NCBI RefSeq assembly: GCF_009688965.1
Contig: NZ_AP021875.1
Span: forward strand, 3,348,001 to 3,412,000
From: Desulfosarcina widdelii
GTDB taxonomy: Bacteria; Desulfobacterota; Desulfobacteria; Desulfobacterales; Desulfosarcinaceae
Direction of reading: 5' to 3'
Length of the DNA: 64,000 nt
This document shows, one piece after another, positions 45,504 through 55,811 of this stretch. A program made the translations under genes and the position numbers. Each line of letters starts with the position of its first letter. The stretch's first letter is position 1. The notes under the pieces were generated by a model. It had not been told where the DNA came from and made no database searches. It saw only the letters and a list, made by a program, of their open reading frames with translations.

Positions 45504-45574
45504 CTTGGGGTCATATCCCCGTGAAGCTTCGATGGTAGGCTTCGATTCAGTAAACTAAATAGAAAGGCGGTTCA

Positions 45575-45793
45575 ATGCAGACGCAAACCATCGACCAGAT
45601 TGTAAATGACATCATGACAGACATGTCCAAGGGGAACCGGGGTGCAGCGCCCCGTGCGAATGCCGCATCCGTTCCCGATTTCGATGACGCATTTGGAGAC
45701 ATTCTCCAGGAAAACGATAAAACCGAAAACGACATCATGCGCAAAATCTGGAAGGAACTGCAGGAAACGCATCGGACATCAGTGAAAAGCTGA
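45575..45793 (+). CDS. 72-residue hypothetical protein
   Basis: A small acidic, helical, cytosolic protein beginning MQTQTIDQIVNDIMTDMSKG, with an Ala-rich central part and a charged helix (ENDKTENDIMRKIWKELQET). AAAGGCGG four bases before the ATG is a good ribosome site. I do not recognise a family. The dyad at 45488-45503 lies 72 bases upstream. It stands alone and is followed by a short repeat unit. Confidence 0.6.
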   Translation: MQTQTIDQIVNDIMTDMSKGNRGAAPRANAASVPDFDDAFGDILQENDKTENDIMRKIWKELQETHRTSVKS

Positions 45794-45880
45794 TGGGGCA
45801 TCCACTTCGGGGGGGAAGCCATTCTGCTGTGGCGGTGAATCGTTAAAGCCGTTTTGATCGATCCTCATCTTTGATATTCC

Positions 45881-45951
45881 CGTAAAAAGTCACCAGACAT
45901 GTCATTACCGCGGCGGGAATGACATCAAAGGGCTAAATTCTACTTTTTGCG
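45881..45951. repeat. Short palindromic repeat, family C type
   Basis: The ends CGTAAAAAGT and ACTTTTTGCG are inverted with one mismatch, and inside GTCATTACCGC and GGCGGGAATGAC form a second stem. The end sequences resemble those of the 42368-42532 unit. Confidence 0.5.
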
Positions 45952-46013
45952 AAACCGTCATATTTAGACGCAGACAACCGTTTAGGGAACGAACATTTCG
46001 TAGACATAAACAG

Positions 46014-46043
46014 AAGGGGCGGTTCAATTGCGAACCACCCCTT
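46014..46043. terminator. Hairpin after the oxidoreductase remnant
   Basis: AAGGGGCGGTTC and GAACCACCCCTT pair with one mismatch around a 6-base loop. It lies just downstream of the truncated oxidoreductase stop and probably was its terminator. Confidence 0.6.
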
Positions 46044-46066
46044 TGATTTTTGGAAAGACGGAATTG

Positions 46067-46732
46067 TCACGATGGACGGCTGTCGGTCAACTTGGCCGAC
46101 GCATTCTCGGCGGCCAGCATAGCGTGATACCCCAGAGGCGATGCGGTCAGGAGAGGATGCGTGGCATACTGCATGGTGGCCAGATCTTCGGCCGTGAGTC
46201 CTCCCTGGATGGCAGCGGCCACAATGTTGACCATATCCGCAGTGGCTTCTCCTCCGCGCACATGCCCGCCAATAATTTTGCCGGTCTCGCTGTGGAACAG
46301 GAGTTTGGCTTTCATGTCGGGGATGCAGCCCGGCAGGCCGCCCGGATGACGGTTGGGGAAAACCGCCTCGCCGACCACGTAGGGGATGTTGGCATCATCG
46401 GCAGCCTTGCTGGTCAGGCCCGCGGCACCGATGGAATTCTTCCCCACCGTGGTGCCGAAAGCCCCTACGGCCCCCATGCACTTGCGAACGGGGGCATACA
46501 GGTTGCTGGCGGCGATCATGCCTTCGCTGCAGGCAACCGAGGCAAGGCGAACACAGGTCGGCTGGCCGTCGAAGAAGGAAAACTTGGCTGCGCAGTCGCC
46601 GGCCGCGAAGATATCCGGGTCGTCGGTCCGCATGTAGGCGTCGACTTTAATGCCCATACGTGGATCGGCTTCCAGGCCGATCTGCTTGGCCAGTTCGATG
46701 TTACCGGTGTTCTTTGTAACCTTCACACAGTG
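46067..46732 (-). pseudogene. C-terminal remnant of an FAD-dependent pyridine nucleotide-disulfide oxidoreductase
   Basis: About 220 codons are homologous to the C-terminal part of NADH oxidase/CoA-disulfide-reductase-like flavoproteins: NIELAKQIGLEA, DIFAAGDCA (second FAD-binding motif) and the dimerisation domain (TGKIIGGHVRGGEATADMVN, QYATHPLLTASPLGYH). The N-terminal FAD and NAD(P) domains and the redox Cys are missing. Upstream of about 46732 the sequence becomes AT-rich and no longer resembles the family, although the frame stays open to 46864. The gene therefore lost its 5' part at the edge of an AT-rich island. A residual product is unlikely to be active. Confidence 0.85.
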
Positions 46733-46889
46733 GCGATTACTTAAAGGGTAAATTGGACTCAAAATATGTGAATATATGTTATAGTATTGGTGGTTTATAG
46801 CGATTTTTAGGCAAAAATAGTGGGAAATGCGAAATTGCTTATGAAGTTTTCGGGTTGAAACCAAGCCATCTGGCTGGCTATTCTACGAT

Positions 46890-47438
46890 ATGGCTGAAAA
46901 AGACCGAAAAAAATGGGATGCAAAATATCTGGAAAGGCTTGGCAACTCTGAACCTTCCTCCGTACTTGAGAAGTATTGGTCTCTGGCACCAGTTGGCAAA
47001 GCTTTGGACATCGCCTGTGGGAACGGCAGAAACAGCATCTTCCTGGCTGATAAAGGATTCGTCGTGGATGCCGTGGATATTTCTAAAGTGGCCACCGACC
47101 AATTGGCAGGCAGGCATTCGAATATCAATGTCATTTGCACAGATTTGGATACTTGGGATATCCAACCAGATCGCTATGATCTGATCGTCAACATCCGATT
47201 CCTGGACAGACGTCTTTTCCCAATGATCCAAGATGGTCTGAAGCCAGGTGGTATCCTGATTTTTGAATCATTTATGAATGGTAAAAAGGATAAATATTGT
47301 CTAAAAAAGAACGAACTGCTTCATGCTTTCCAGCCGTTACGAGTCGTCTATTACGAAGAAAAAAAGATAGACCAAGATGAAAAGTTCGATCAGGTGGCTT
47401 CACTTGTTGCGATCAAGGCGGGAAAGCCTTTGATGTGA
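46890..47438 (+). CDS. Class I SAM-dependent methyltransferase (TehB-like)
   Basis: A 182-residue cytosolic enzyme. SAM-binding motif I is ALDIACGNGRNSIFLADKGF (residues 38-57), followed by the acidic residue of motif II in VDAVDIS and motif III/IV regions in DRYDLIVNIRFLDR and LKPGGILIFESF. The short length and N-terminal KWDAKYLERLG resemble TehB/thiopurine-type small-molecule methyltransferases. The substrate is unknown. No good ribosome site precedes the ATG. The gene is AT-rich compared with the core and lies at the start of an island beside the truncated oxidoreductase. Confidence 0.85.
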   Translation: MAEKDRKKWDAKYLERLGNSEPSSVLEKYWSLAPVGKALDIACGNGRNSIFLADKGFVVDAVDISKVATDQLAGRHSNINVICTDLDTWDIQPDRYDLIVNIRFLDRRLFPMIQDGLKPGGILIFESFMNGKKDKYCLKKNELLHAFQPLRVVYYEEKKIDQDEKFDQVASLVAIKAGKPLM

Positions 47439-47652
47439 CCATCCACGACTCATATACCCGCAACGAATGTTTTCCTCACATTACTCCTGTAGACTTTTCA
47501 GGGTTAAGAAATGGATCGAAAACAAGTTTATCCCCTACCTTAACTTGGGCAAAACAACGTTATGTTTTTACCACCTCTGCAACTGTTTGAAATTGCATAA
47601 ATTTCATTACATTGTTCCAAAGTTTTTCTCCTCCATTACTAAGTTTGGCTAA

Positions 47653-47907
47653 TTGTTCATCGGTTATCACGAAAGAAAAAAGTACCAAGTGGAAATCGTT
47701 TTCCGCCATTCAGATCGCTTGTACACTGGTAGCCTAAAAGATATCAGCCTCGGCGGTGTATATATTGAAACCTATAGCGTTAATCAATTCTCTAAAAAAG
47801 ATATTGTCACAATTAGTATCCCGTTTGCCTCAGGCCAGAAAAATTTAAAGCGCAAAGGGTGCATTAAATGGCTAAACAATGCAGGTTTTGCTGTTGAATT
47901 TATGTAG
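47653..47907 (+). CDS. PilZ-domain protein (possible c-di-GMP receptor)
   Basis: An 84-residue protein made of a single PilZ domain. The DxSxxG motif is intact (DISLGG, residues 30-35), but the N-terminal RxxxR motif is incomplete (R8 with Gln at 12), so c-di-GMP binding is uncertain. The only start is a TTG directly after an in-frame stop, with no good ribosome site, so the 5' end may be eroded. It is AT-rich like its neighbours and lies 0.6 kb from a GGDEF-EAL gene, which makes a local c-di-GMP link plausible. Confidence 0.7.
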   Translation: MFIGYHERKKYQVEIVFRHSDRLYTGSLKDISLGGVYIETYSVNQFSKKDIVTISIPFASGQKNLKRKGCIKWLNNAGFAVEFM

Positions 47908-48007
47908 GTGATAACGAACCGGATTGAAATTAGGCTACATTATAACTTTTTTTAATTTAAGCTCAAATGCTTGCCGTGGAAAGGCATTTATTCTCTCGAT
48001 GATTGAT

Positions 48008-48181
48008 TCAGTTGCCGCTTTTTGGATTGTTCGAATATTTTGTTCTGATATTTTTTCTTCGATCTGAAAGGACCCTCCTATCTTTTCCGGACCTTCTCTC
48101 AGGAACATGAATGGTATAAATGAATTGGCGTCTATCTGTTCCGCTGCGTCTACCAAAATTGTTATGAATGAAATTCTGCAT
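48008..48181 (-). CDS. Small RRSG-x-DRR repeat protein
   Basis: A 57-residue basic protein with two copies of the motif GRRSGTDRRQ / ERRSGKDRRV and a further SDRRKN. Short proteins with this RRSGxDRR pattern are common in deltaproteobacteria; their function is unknown to me, and some are fused to PilZ or other regulatory domains. The start is the ATG at 48179-48181 with GAGAA upstream; the frame is open further upstream with less natural sequence. Reading a different frame gives an 85-residue alternative (47935-48192) that cannot be fully excluded. Confidence 0.6.
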   Translation of the reverse strand: MQNFIHNNFGRRSGTDRRQFIYTIHVPERRSGKDRRVLSDRRKNIRTKYSNNPKSGN

Positions 48182-48218
48182 GATTTTCTCAATTTGAATT
48201 ATCAGTACGACGCTCCGT

Positions 48219-48476
48219 TTACCCATATTTTTCGTAACAAGGAACACATAGTGCAATATAATTCCCAAGATCCGCTTCGTACAAAACACCGCCAAGAAGG
48301 CCATAGCCTCCGGATGTTTTCGATATTTCAATTGTGGTCAAGCAACCGCAGATATGACATCTACCGCGAAACGTATGGGTTTCAGGATTATTATTTCGCT
48401 CAAAAATCCTATTGAGCGATTCAATCCCGATGATTGATCTCAGGTCCATTCTGTATGCAGAAAGTGTGATGACCAT
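48219..48476 (-). CDS. Hypothetical protein with a two-Cys-pair zinc-binding pattern
   Basis: An 85-residue protein with GRCHICGC near residue 38 and CVPCYEKYG at the C-terminus, a C-x2-C ... C-x2-C arrangement typical of zinc ribbons. The intervening TTIEISKTSGGYGLLGGVLY is plausible beta structure. Starts at 48476 or 48449 are both possible and neither has a strong ribosome site. It is AT-rich and may be co-transcribed with the RRSG-x-DRR gene downstream. Function is unknown. Confidence 0.5.
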   Translation of the reverse strand: MVITLSAYRMDLRSIIGIESLNRIFERNNNPETHTFRGRCHICGCLTTIEISKTSGGYGLLGGVLYEADLGNYIALCVPCYEKYG

Positions 48477-48509
48477 ATAATTCGAAAAAAAATAGTATCC
48501 GACCAGAAA

Positions 48510-50267
48510 TTAATTACTGCAATAAAGCAGATCCTCAAACTTTTCAACAGGTATCGGCGGACTGAAAAAAAATCCTTGAGCAAAATGGCATCTATTATCC
48601 TTAAGGAAACTCAAACTCTCTATGGTTTCTACACCTTCAGCAACAGCCTTGATATTAAGTTTATGACACATGTCGATCATAGAGGATATAATGGCCCCAT
48701 CGCGTCCGTTTAAATCAGCATTTCTGATGAAAACCTGATCAATTTTCAACATGTCAACAGGAAAAAGTTTTAAATGAACCAATGAAGAGTAACCTGTTCC
48801 GAAGTCATCAAGAGATATTTTAATCCCCATGCTCTTGATTTCATTTATGATTTTCATCGCTCCTTCAGTATCATGCATCATCGCCGTTTCAGTGATTTCA
48901 AGCTCTAAAAAATTAGGGTCGAATTGACTAGTCTCGATAGCGGATTTTATTTTATCCACAAGATTAGGATCAAAAAACTGACGTACCGATAGATTGACGC
49001 CTAAATTGAGATCATTGAAACCTTGGTCATGCCAAACTTTACCTTGGTGGCAGGCGGAATTAATAACCCAATCTCCTATTTCGATAATCATTCCTGTTTC
49101 TTCTGCCAAAGGGATGAAATCTTTGGGAGATACCATACCCAGTTCTTTGTCTTCCCAACGGATTAGGGCTTCCATTCCAGTCATCTTAGCATTATCGATA
49201 TTATACTGCGGCTGGTAATATAGCTGTAGATCACTGTTTTTAATAGCGTATCGTAATTTGGTCTCTACTTTAACACGCTCTTTGGCTCTTTGATTCATAT
49301 CAGGTGAATAATATTGAAAGTTATTCTTCCCTTTGGATTTGGCCTTATACATTGCCGTGTCAGCATTTTTGAGCAAGGTTTCAACGTCATCTCCGTCATC
49401 AGGATAAAAAGCGATTCCGATGCTGGTCGATATGAAAATCTCCCTGTCTAATATCTCGAAAGGCTCTTTGAATATATTTAGGATTCTTTCCGCAATCCTT
49501 GTTGTGGCCCGTTTGTCTGAAACATCAGGAATGATGAAAGTAAATTCATCTCCACCTATTCGTGCAAGGTAGTCAGAATTGTTCTTTTCGTCCAAGTTAA
49601 TAGTTCCACCAGGCCTTGCTATCGTATCGGTTTCCCTCAAATATTTTTTTAGTCTATCGCCCACATTAGTAAGAAGTTTATCGCCGGCAGAATGACCGAA
49701 CGTATCGTTCGTCTTTTTAAACTCATCCAGATCGAAAAAAAATACAGCTACTGATTTACCTTTTCTATTTGCTTTGGTTATTTCGTGATACAGTCGGTCT
49801 AAGAATAAAGGACGGCTGGGAAGATTGGTTAAAGAATCATAATAGGCCAAGGCCTCTATTTTTTCCTGGCTTTTCTTTAATTCGGTGATGTTGTGTGAAA
49901 TGACGACTGCATAGGATGCTTTTGAACCAGAAGTGAAGCAGGGTGTATAGACGGTCTCAATATAGCTGATCTCATTCTTTTTAAATTCGTATGCCGCTAT
50001 ATGAGATACTGTTTTCCCGCTAAAGCATTCGTCCAACTTTGATTTTATTATTTCTTCGAATATTTTCTCTCCCCAAACATCTGCCACGGTATGATTTAGG
50101 ATTTCTTCCTTTTTTAACTGGCGAGCCCTCGTGTAAGCATCAGTAACTATGAGATATTTATAGCCCCGGTCAATAAGAGTGATAGAGTCGAGAGAGGCAT
50201 TTACCATCATCTTATATAGTTCCAGTTCGTGTTCCAGTTTTTTATGTATGAGATTTTTTGTGTTCAT
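48510..50267 (-). CDS. PAS-GGDEF-EAL protein (c-di-GMP turnover)
   Basis: A 585-residue cytosolic signalling protein. A PAS domain spans about residues 15-132. A GGDEF domain (about 140-320) has the intact motif GGDEF at 238-242 (RIGGDEFTFI). An EAL domain (about 335-580) has EALIRW at 366-371, DDFGTGYSS and EGVE, the residues needed for phosphodiesterase activity. The inhibitory RxxD site before GGDEF is altered (NNSD), and a short insertion RPGGTINLDEKNN precedes it, so product inhibition may be lost. No membrane segments. It is the largest gene of the AT-rich island. Confidence 0.93.
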   Translation of the reverse strand: MNTKNLIHKKLEHELELYKMMVNASLDSITLIDRGYKYLIVTDAYTRARQLKKEEILNHTVADVWGEKIFEEIIKSKLDECFSGKTVSHIAAYEFKKNEISYIETVYTPCFTSGSKASYAVVISHNITELKKSQEKIEALAYYDSLTNLPSRPLFLDRLYHEITKANRKGKSVAVFFFDLDEFKKTNDTFGHSAGDKLLTNVGDRLKKYLRETDTIARPGGTINLDEKNNSDYLARIGGDEFTFIIPDVSDKRATTRIAERILNIFKEPFEILDREIFISTSIGIAFYPDDGDDVETLLKNADTAMYKAKSKGKNNFQYYSPDMNQRAKERVKVETKLRYAIKNSDLQLYYQPQYNIDNAKMTGMEALIRWEDKELGMVSPKDFIPLAEETGMIIEIGDWVINSACHQGKVWHDQGFNDLNLGVNLSVRQFFDPNLVDKIKSAIETSQFDPNFLELEITETAMMHDTEGAMKIINEIKSMGIKISLDDFGTGYSSLVHLKLFPVDMLKIDQVFIRNADLNGRDGAIISSMIDMCHKLNIKAVAEGVETIESLSFLKDNRCHFAQGFFFSPPIPVEKFEDLLYCSN

Positions 50268-50472
50268 CTTTTAAAGCCTTATAACTCTACTACGAGTATT
50301 TTGGATGATAAAACAAATTTGCAAGTATCGGTCATCAATTGAGATCTAATGATCCTTAGCACGATATTGCCAGCATTTGTAACACTTATTTGCGGATATA
50401 TTTAAAACCCTATGCCCGAACGGTGTTACGAGCACCTGGTCTACAAGCATTACCGATTGAGGTGCTGGAAAT

Positions 50473-50512
50473 AAAAAAAGGGACCCCTCATACTGCTGAG
50501 GGAATCCCTTTC
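50473..50512 (-). terminator. Intrinsic terminator of the cold-shock gene
   Basis: On the minus strand AAAGGGA-TTCCCTC pairs with GAGGGG-TCCCTTT around a short loop, followed by seven T. It begins 19 bases after the stop codon. Confidence 0.8.
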
Positions 50513-50530
50513 GAATTAAATATCGACGCG

Positions 50531-50716
50531 TTAGACTTTTGTCACGTTTGCTGCAGCAGGTCCTTTTGGACCCTGTTCGATGTCAAATGTGACCCGGTCA
50601 CCTTCGTTGAGAGATCTGAATCCGGTGGCGTTGATTGCCGAATGATGAACAAAAACATCATTCCCATCTTCCTGCTCGATAAAACCAAAACCCTTGCTGT
50701 CATTAAACCACTTCAC
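50531..50716 (-). CDS. Cold-shock protein (CspA family), short N-terminus
   Basis: A 61-residue single-stranded nucleic-acid chaperone. RNP1 (KGFGFIEQ) and RNP2 ([10 protein letters not shown]) are intact, as is the C-terminal [10 protein letters not shown]. Normal family members begin MAxGTVKWF. Here the only start is GTG at the Val of that segment, with an in-frame TGA six codons upstream and no ribosome site, so about four residues are missing. Immediately upstream lies an AT-rich unit with perfect 16-bp inverted ends, which may have displaced the original start. The protein may still fold, as the missing residues precede the first strand. Confidence 0.8.
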   Translation of the reverse strand: MKWFNDSKGFGFIEQEDGNDVFVHHSAINATGFRSLNEGDRVTFDIEQGPKGPAAANVTKV

Positions 50717-50731
50717 AAGAAATAATAGGGG

Positions 50732-50818
50732 TCACATCTTAATTATTAATTTTTGAAAAATCTTTACGCTTTGATTTTTAAAGCCCTGAGATAGGAAGGG
50801 CAAATAATTAAGATGTGA
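50732..50818. repeat. 87-bp element with perfect 16-bp inverted termini upstream of the cold-shock gene
   Basis: TCACATCTTAATTATT at the left is the exact reverse complement of AATAATTAAGATGTGA at the right. The interior is AT-rich with no gene. It may be a miniature inverted-repeat element or a long hairpin in the cold-shock mRNA leader. Confidence 0.7.
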
Positions 50819-50999
50819 TAATCATATAAAGGACTTAGAGTGACTTAGGCGTCAACTTCAGATGGCAAGGTTGCGCATCAAGCGTGACATTTATCCATGA
50901 AACGATTCTGGATTGGGGTGACGCTTACGAGCGTTATTGCAATGTGAAATACATCCTGAAAAGTCGATAAATATCACTACCGCCTGATGCGCTAAAAGA

Positions 51000-51089
51000 G
51001 GGCACCTCCCTAATCGTAGCAGCAACTGCTATGATACCAGCAGGCGTGAGAGCCTGACAATTCGACTTTATTGGATTTAGGAGGTGCCC
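51000..51089 (+). promoter_or_regulatory. Hairpin masking the transposase ribosome-binding site
   Basis: GGGCACCTCC at 51000-51009 is the exact reverse complement of GGAGGTGCCC at 51080-51089, which is the Shine-Dalgarno sequence of the IS110 gene starting at 51091. Pairing would hide the site in long read-through transcripts, a known way to limit transposase synthesis. Confidence 0.6.
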
Positions 51090-51090
51090 A

Positions 51091-51568
51091 ATGACAACAT
51101 ATGCCGGAATCGATCTTCATTCAAACAATATTTTTCTCGGGATCATCGACAGTGAAAACAAGAGGCTTTTCAGTCAACGTTTGGCCAACAAGCTCAACGT
51201 CATTAAGGAAGCCCTGAGGCCGTTCAAACAGGCCCTGTCCGGTATCGCAGTCGAATCAACCTTCAACTGGTATTGGCTGGTCGACGGGCTTCAGGATGCC
51301 GGATACAAGATGCATTTGGCAAATCCATCGGCGATTAAGCAGTACGAAGGGATCAAACACAGGGACGACAGGTCCGATGCGTTCTGGTTGACCCAGATGC
51401 TCATGCTGGGGATATTGCCCGAAGGCTAAAGCGGCCCGGACCAACAATACCGTTGCAAGAAAAGCCCTGGCCAATAAAACTGAAACCCGGCGACGTATTG
51501 AAATACGTGCTCAAACAGAAGGAGAAAAGAAGCGGAGCAGTCGGGTGGTAAGAAATGAAAAAGCCGTC
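51091..51568 (+). pseudogene. IS110-family transposase remnant (internal deletion)
   Basis: The first 112 codons encode the N-terminal RuvC-like domain of an IS110 transposase with YAGIDLHSNN, GIAVEST and RDDRSDAFWL, which contain three of the DEDD catalytic acids. The frame stops at 51429, whereas full proteins have about 330-400 residues. The DNA just after the stop, read in frame, encodes NNTVARKALANKT, resembling the C-terminal end of such transposases. Most of the gene has therefore been deleted and the reading frame broken. AGGAGGTGCCCA precedes the ATG. It marks the right end of the AT-rich island. Confidence 0.85.
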
Positions 51569-51593
51569 TGAAAAGCCGTCAATCGAGGTGCTG

Positions 51594-51637
51594 GAAAAAG
51601 AAAAGAGCCCAACCGGTTTTCTAACTGGTTGGACTCT
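51594..51637 (-). terminator. Terminator of the tRNA-Val/tRNA-Asp transcript
   Basis: On the minus strand AGAGTCCAACCAG and CCGGTTGGGCTCT form a long stem with few mismatches, followed by TTTTCTTTTT. Confidence 0.75.
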
Positions 51638-51647
51638 CTATAAATAA

Positions 51648-51725
51648 TGGCGGGAGCGACGAGACTCGAACTCGCGACCTCCGGCGTGACAGGCCGGCGT
51701 TCTAACCAAACTGAACTACGCCCCC
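51648..51725 (-). tRNA. tRNA-Asp (anticodon GTC)
   Basis: The reverse complement folds as a cloverleaf: acceptor GGGGGCG/CGCTCCC (one G-U), anticodon stem CCGGC/GCCGG with loop CTGTCAC, T-arm with GTTCGAG, and an encoded CCA end. Confidence 0.95.
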
Positions 51726-51748
51726 GAAAGTGATGTCAGCATTTAGGC

Positions 51749-51824
51749 TGGTAGGCGGAACAGGGCTTGAACCTGTGACCCCCGGCTTGTAAGGCCGGTG
51801 CTCTCCCAACTGAGCTATCCGCCC
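51749..51824 (-). tRNA. tRNA-Val (anticodon TAC)
   Basis: The reverse complement folds as a cloverleaf: acceptor GGGCGGA/TCCGCCT, anticodon stem CCGGC/GCCGG with loop CTTACAA, T-arm GTTCAAG, discriminator A and an encoded CCA. It is probably co-transcribed with tRNA-Asp 23 bases downstream. Confidence 0.95.
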
Positions 51825-51927
51825 GAATTTATAAAGAGCTTTCCTTTGCGGACCTGCAAAAGAAGAAGCGCATAACTACCAATTCACCCTGACAAAGTCA
51901 AGCCAAAAATCAGGGCGTAACCACTTT

Positions 51928-54366
<2,439 letters not shown>

Positions 54367-54404
54367 ATGTTCGTACTAACCTTTATTGGTTTCGCAACAA
54401 GCCG

Positions 54405-54515
54405 GGGTATTTCCATTTCAGTCGCACCCGCAAAGGCGAAGACACGGTATCGCCGGTCAGTTATGGATAGCGCTAAAGCTTCACTGCGTGCGCCCGCCTG
54501 CGCTGGAATGACATG
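54405..54515. repeat. Dispersed repeat sharing a core with the 42368-42532 unit
   Basis: Contains AGCGCTAAAGCTTCACTGCG followed by TGCGC, the reverse complement of the core in the 42368 unit, flanked by short inverted segments (GCGCCCGCCTGCGC, GTCGCACCCGCAAAGGC). It sits between clpX and lon. Confidence 0.6.
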
Positions 54516-54565
54516 AACGGTAACCGATTTCGAGTCTGTCGAACTTTACTTGGCTCCCCGGTCCA

Positions 54566-55810
54566 TCAGGCCTGTTTCTTGGACGGCTCGAAAAGCAGGA
54601 TCGGCTCCTCTTTCTTGAGCACGACCTCTTCGCCGATGACACACTCTTTGACGTCATCCTTGGACGGGATGTCGTACATGATGTCCAGCATGCAGGATTC
54701 CAGAATGGCCCGCAGCCCACGGGCGCCGGACTTCCGTTTCAGGGCTTCGTCAGCGATGGCCGACAGCGCGCTGTCCGTCAGGCGCAGGTTAACGCCCTCG
54801 ATTTCAAACAGCTTCTTGTACTGCTTGATCAAGGCGTTCTTGGGCTCGGTGAGAATCCGAACCAGACTTCCGGCGCTGAGTTCGTCCAGGGTGGCGATCA
54901 CCGGCAGCCGGCCGAGAAATTCGGGAATCAGGCCGAATTTGATCAGGTCTTCGGGCTGCACTTCCTTCAGGGTTTCGCCCAGGCTGCGTTCGGTCTCCTT
55001 TTTGACCTTGGCACCGAATCCCATGAGCTTGCTGCCCATGCGCCGGTTGATGATCTGCTCCAGGCCGTTGAAGGTACCGCCGCAAATGAACAGGATGTTG
55101 GAGGTGTCCACCTTGACGAAATCCTGCTGGGGATGCTTGCGGCCCCCTTTGGGCGGAACGCTGGCGGTGGTGCCTTCGATAATTTTCAGCAGGGCCTGCT
55201 GCACGCCCTCGCCGGACACGTCGCGTGTGATGGAGGGGTTGTCCGACTTGCTGGCGATCTTGTCGATCTCATCGATGTAAACGATGCCCCGTTTGGCCTT
55301 TTCCACATCGTAGTCGGCGTTCTGCAGCAGGGAGAGAATGATATTCTCCACGTCCTCACCCACATAGCCGGCCTCGGTGAGGCTGGTGGCGTCGGCAATC
55401 GTGAAGGGCACGTTCAGAAAACGGGCCAGGGTCTGGGCCAGCAGGGTTTTTCCGCAGCCGGTGGGACCGATCAGCAGAATGTTGCTTTTCTGGATCTCCA
55501 CCTCGCCCGAATTGAGGCTCGAGTCCAGCCGCTTGTAGTGGTTGTAGACCGCCACCGCCAGGATCTTCTTGGCCGCGTCCTGCTCGATCACGTAGTCGTC
55601 CAGACGATCCTTGATCTCGTGAGGGATCATCAGGTTTTCGAACTCGCCGGCTTCTTTTTCGTTCTCTTCCTCGATGATCTCGCTGCAAAGCTGGATACAT
55701 TCGTCGCAGATGTAGACTGCCGGCCCGGCGATCAGCTTTTTGACCTCTTTCTGGTTCTTCCCGCAAAAGGAACAGAACAGATTGTCATTGGAATCGTCTT
55801 TTTTGGCCAT
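54566..55810 (-). CDS. clpX: ClpX, ATPase subunit of the ClpXP protease
   Basis: A 414-residue AAA+ unfoldase that feeds substrates to ClpP. The N-terminal zinc-binding domain has Cys13, Cys16, Cys35 and Cys38 (FCSFCGK and YICDECIQ). Walker A is [14 protein letters not shown] and Walker B is [10 protein letters not shown]; the pore loop and the IGF-type ClpP-docking loop region (KLMGFGAKV) are present. The ATG at 55808-55810 follows GAGGAATAAC and begins one base after the clpP stop region, so the longer upstream frame is rejected. Translationally coupled to clpP. Confidence 0.97.
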   Translation of the reverse strand: MAKKDDSNDNLFCSFCGKNQKEVKKLIAGPAVYICDECIQLCSEIIEEENEKEAGEFENLMIPHEIKDRLDDYVIEQDAAKKILAVAVYNHYKRLDSSLNSGEVEIQKSNILLIGPTGCGKTLLAQTLARFLNVPFTIADATSLTEAGYVGEDVENIILSLLQNADYDVEKAKRGIVYIDEIDKIASKSDNPSITRDVSGEGVQQALLKIIEGTTASVPPKGGRKHPQQDFVKVDTSNILFICGGTFNGLEQIINRRMGSKLMGFGAKVKKETERSLGETLKEVQPEDLIKFGLIPEFLGRLPVIATLDELSAGSLVRILTEPKNALIKQYKKLFEIEGVNLRLTDSALSAIADEALKRKSGARGLRAILESCMLDIMYDIPSKDDVKECVIGEEVVLKKEEPILLFEPSKKQA

Positions 55811-55811
55811 G

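Noticed and set aside
46733-46864. The first 44 codons of the oxidoreductase frame as a genuine N-terminus
   Set aside because: The translated sequence is AT-driven (Tyr/Ile/His-rich) and unlike any flavoprotein start; it is random sequence joined to a truncated gene.
47935-48192. An 85-codon minus-strand frame overlapping the RRSG-x-DRR gene
   Set aside because: The overlapping frame contains a repeated known motif pattern. The C-terminal half of this frame looks natural, so it is not fully excluded, but both cannot be the main product.
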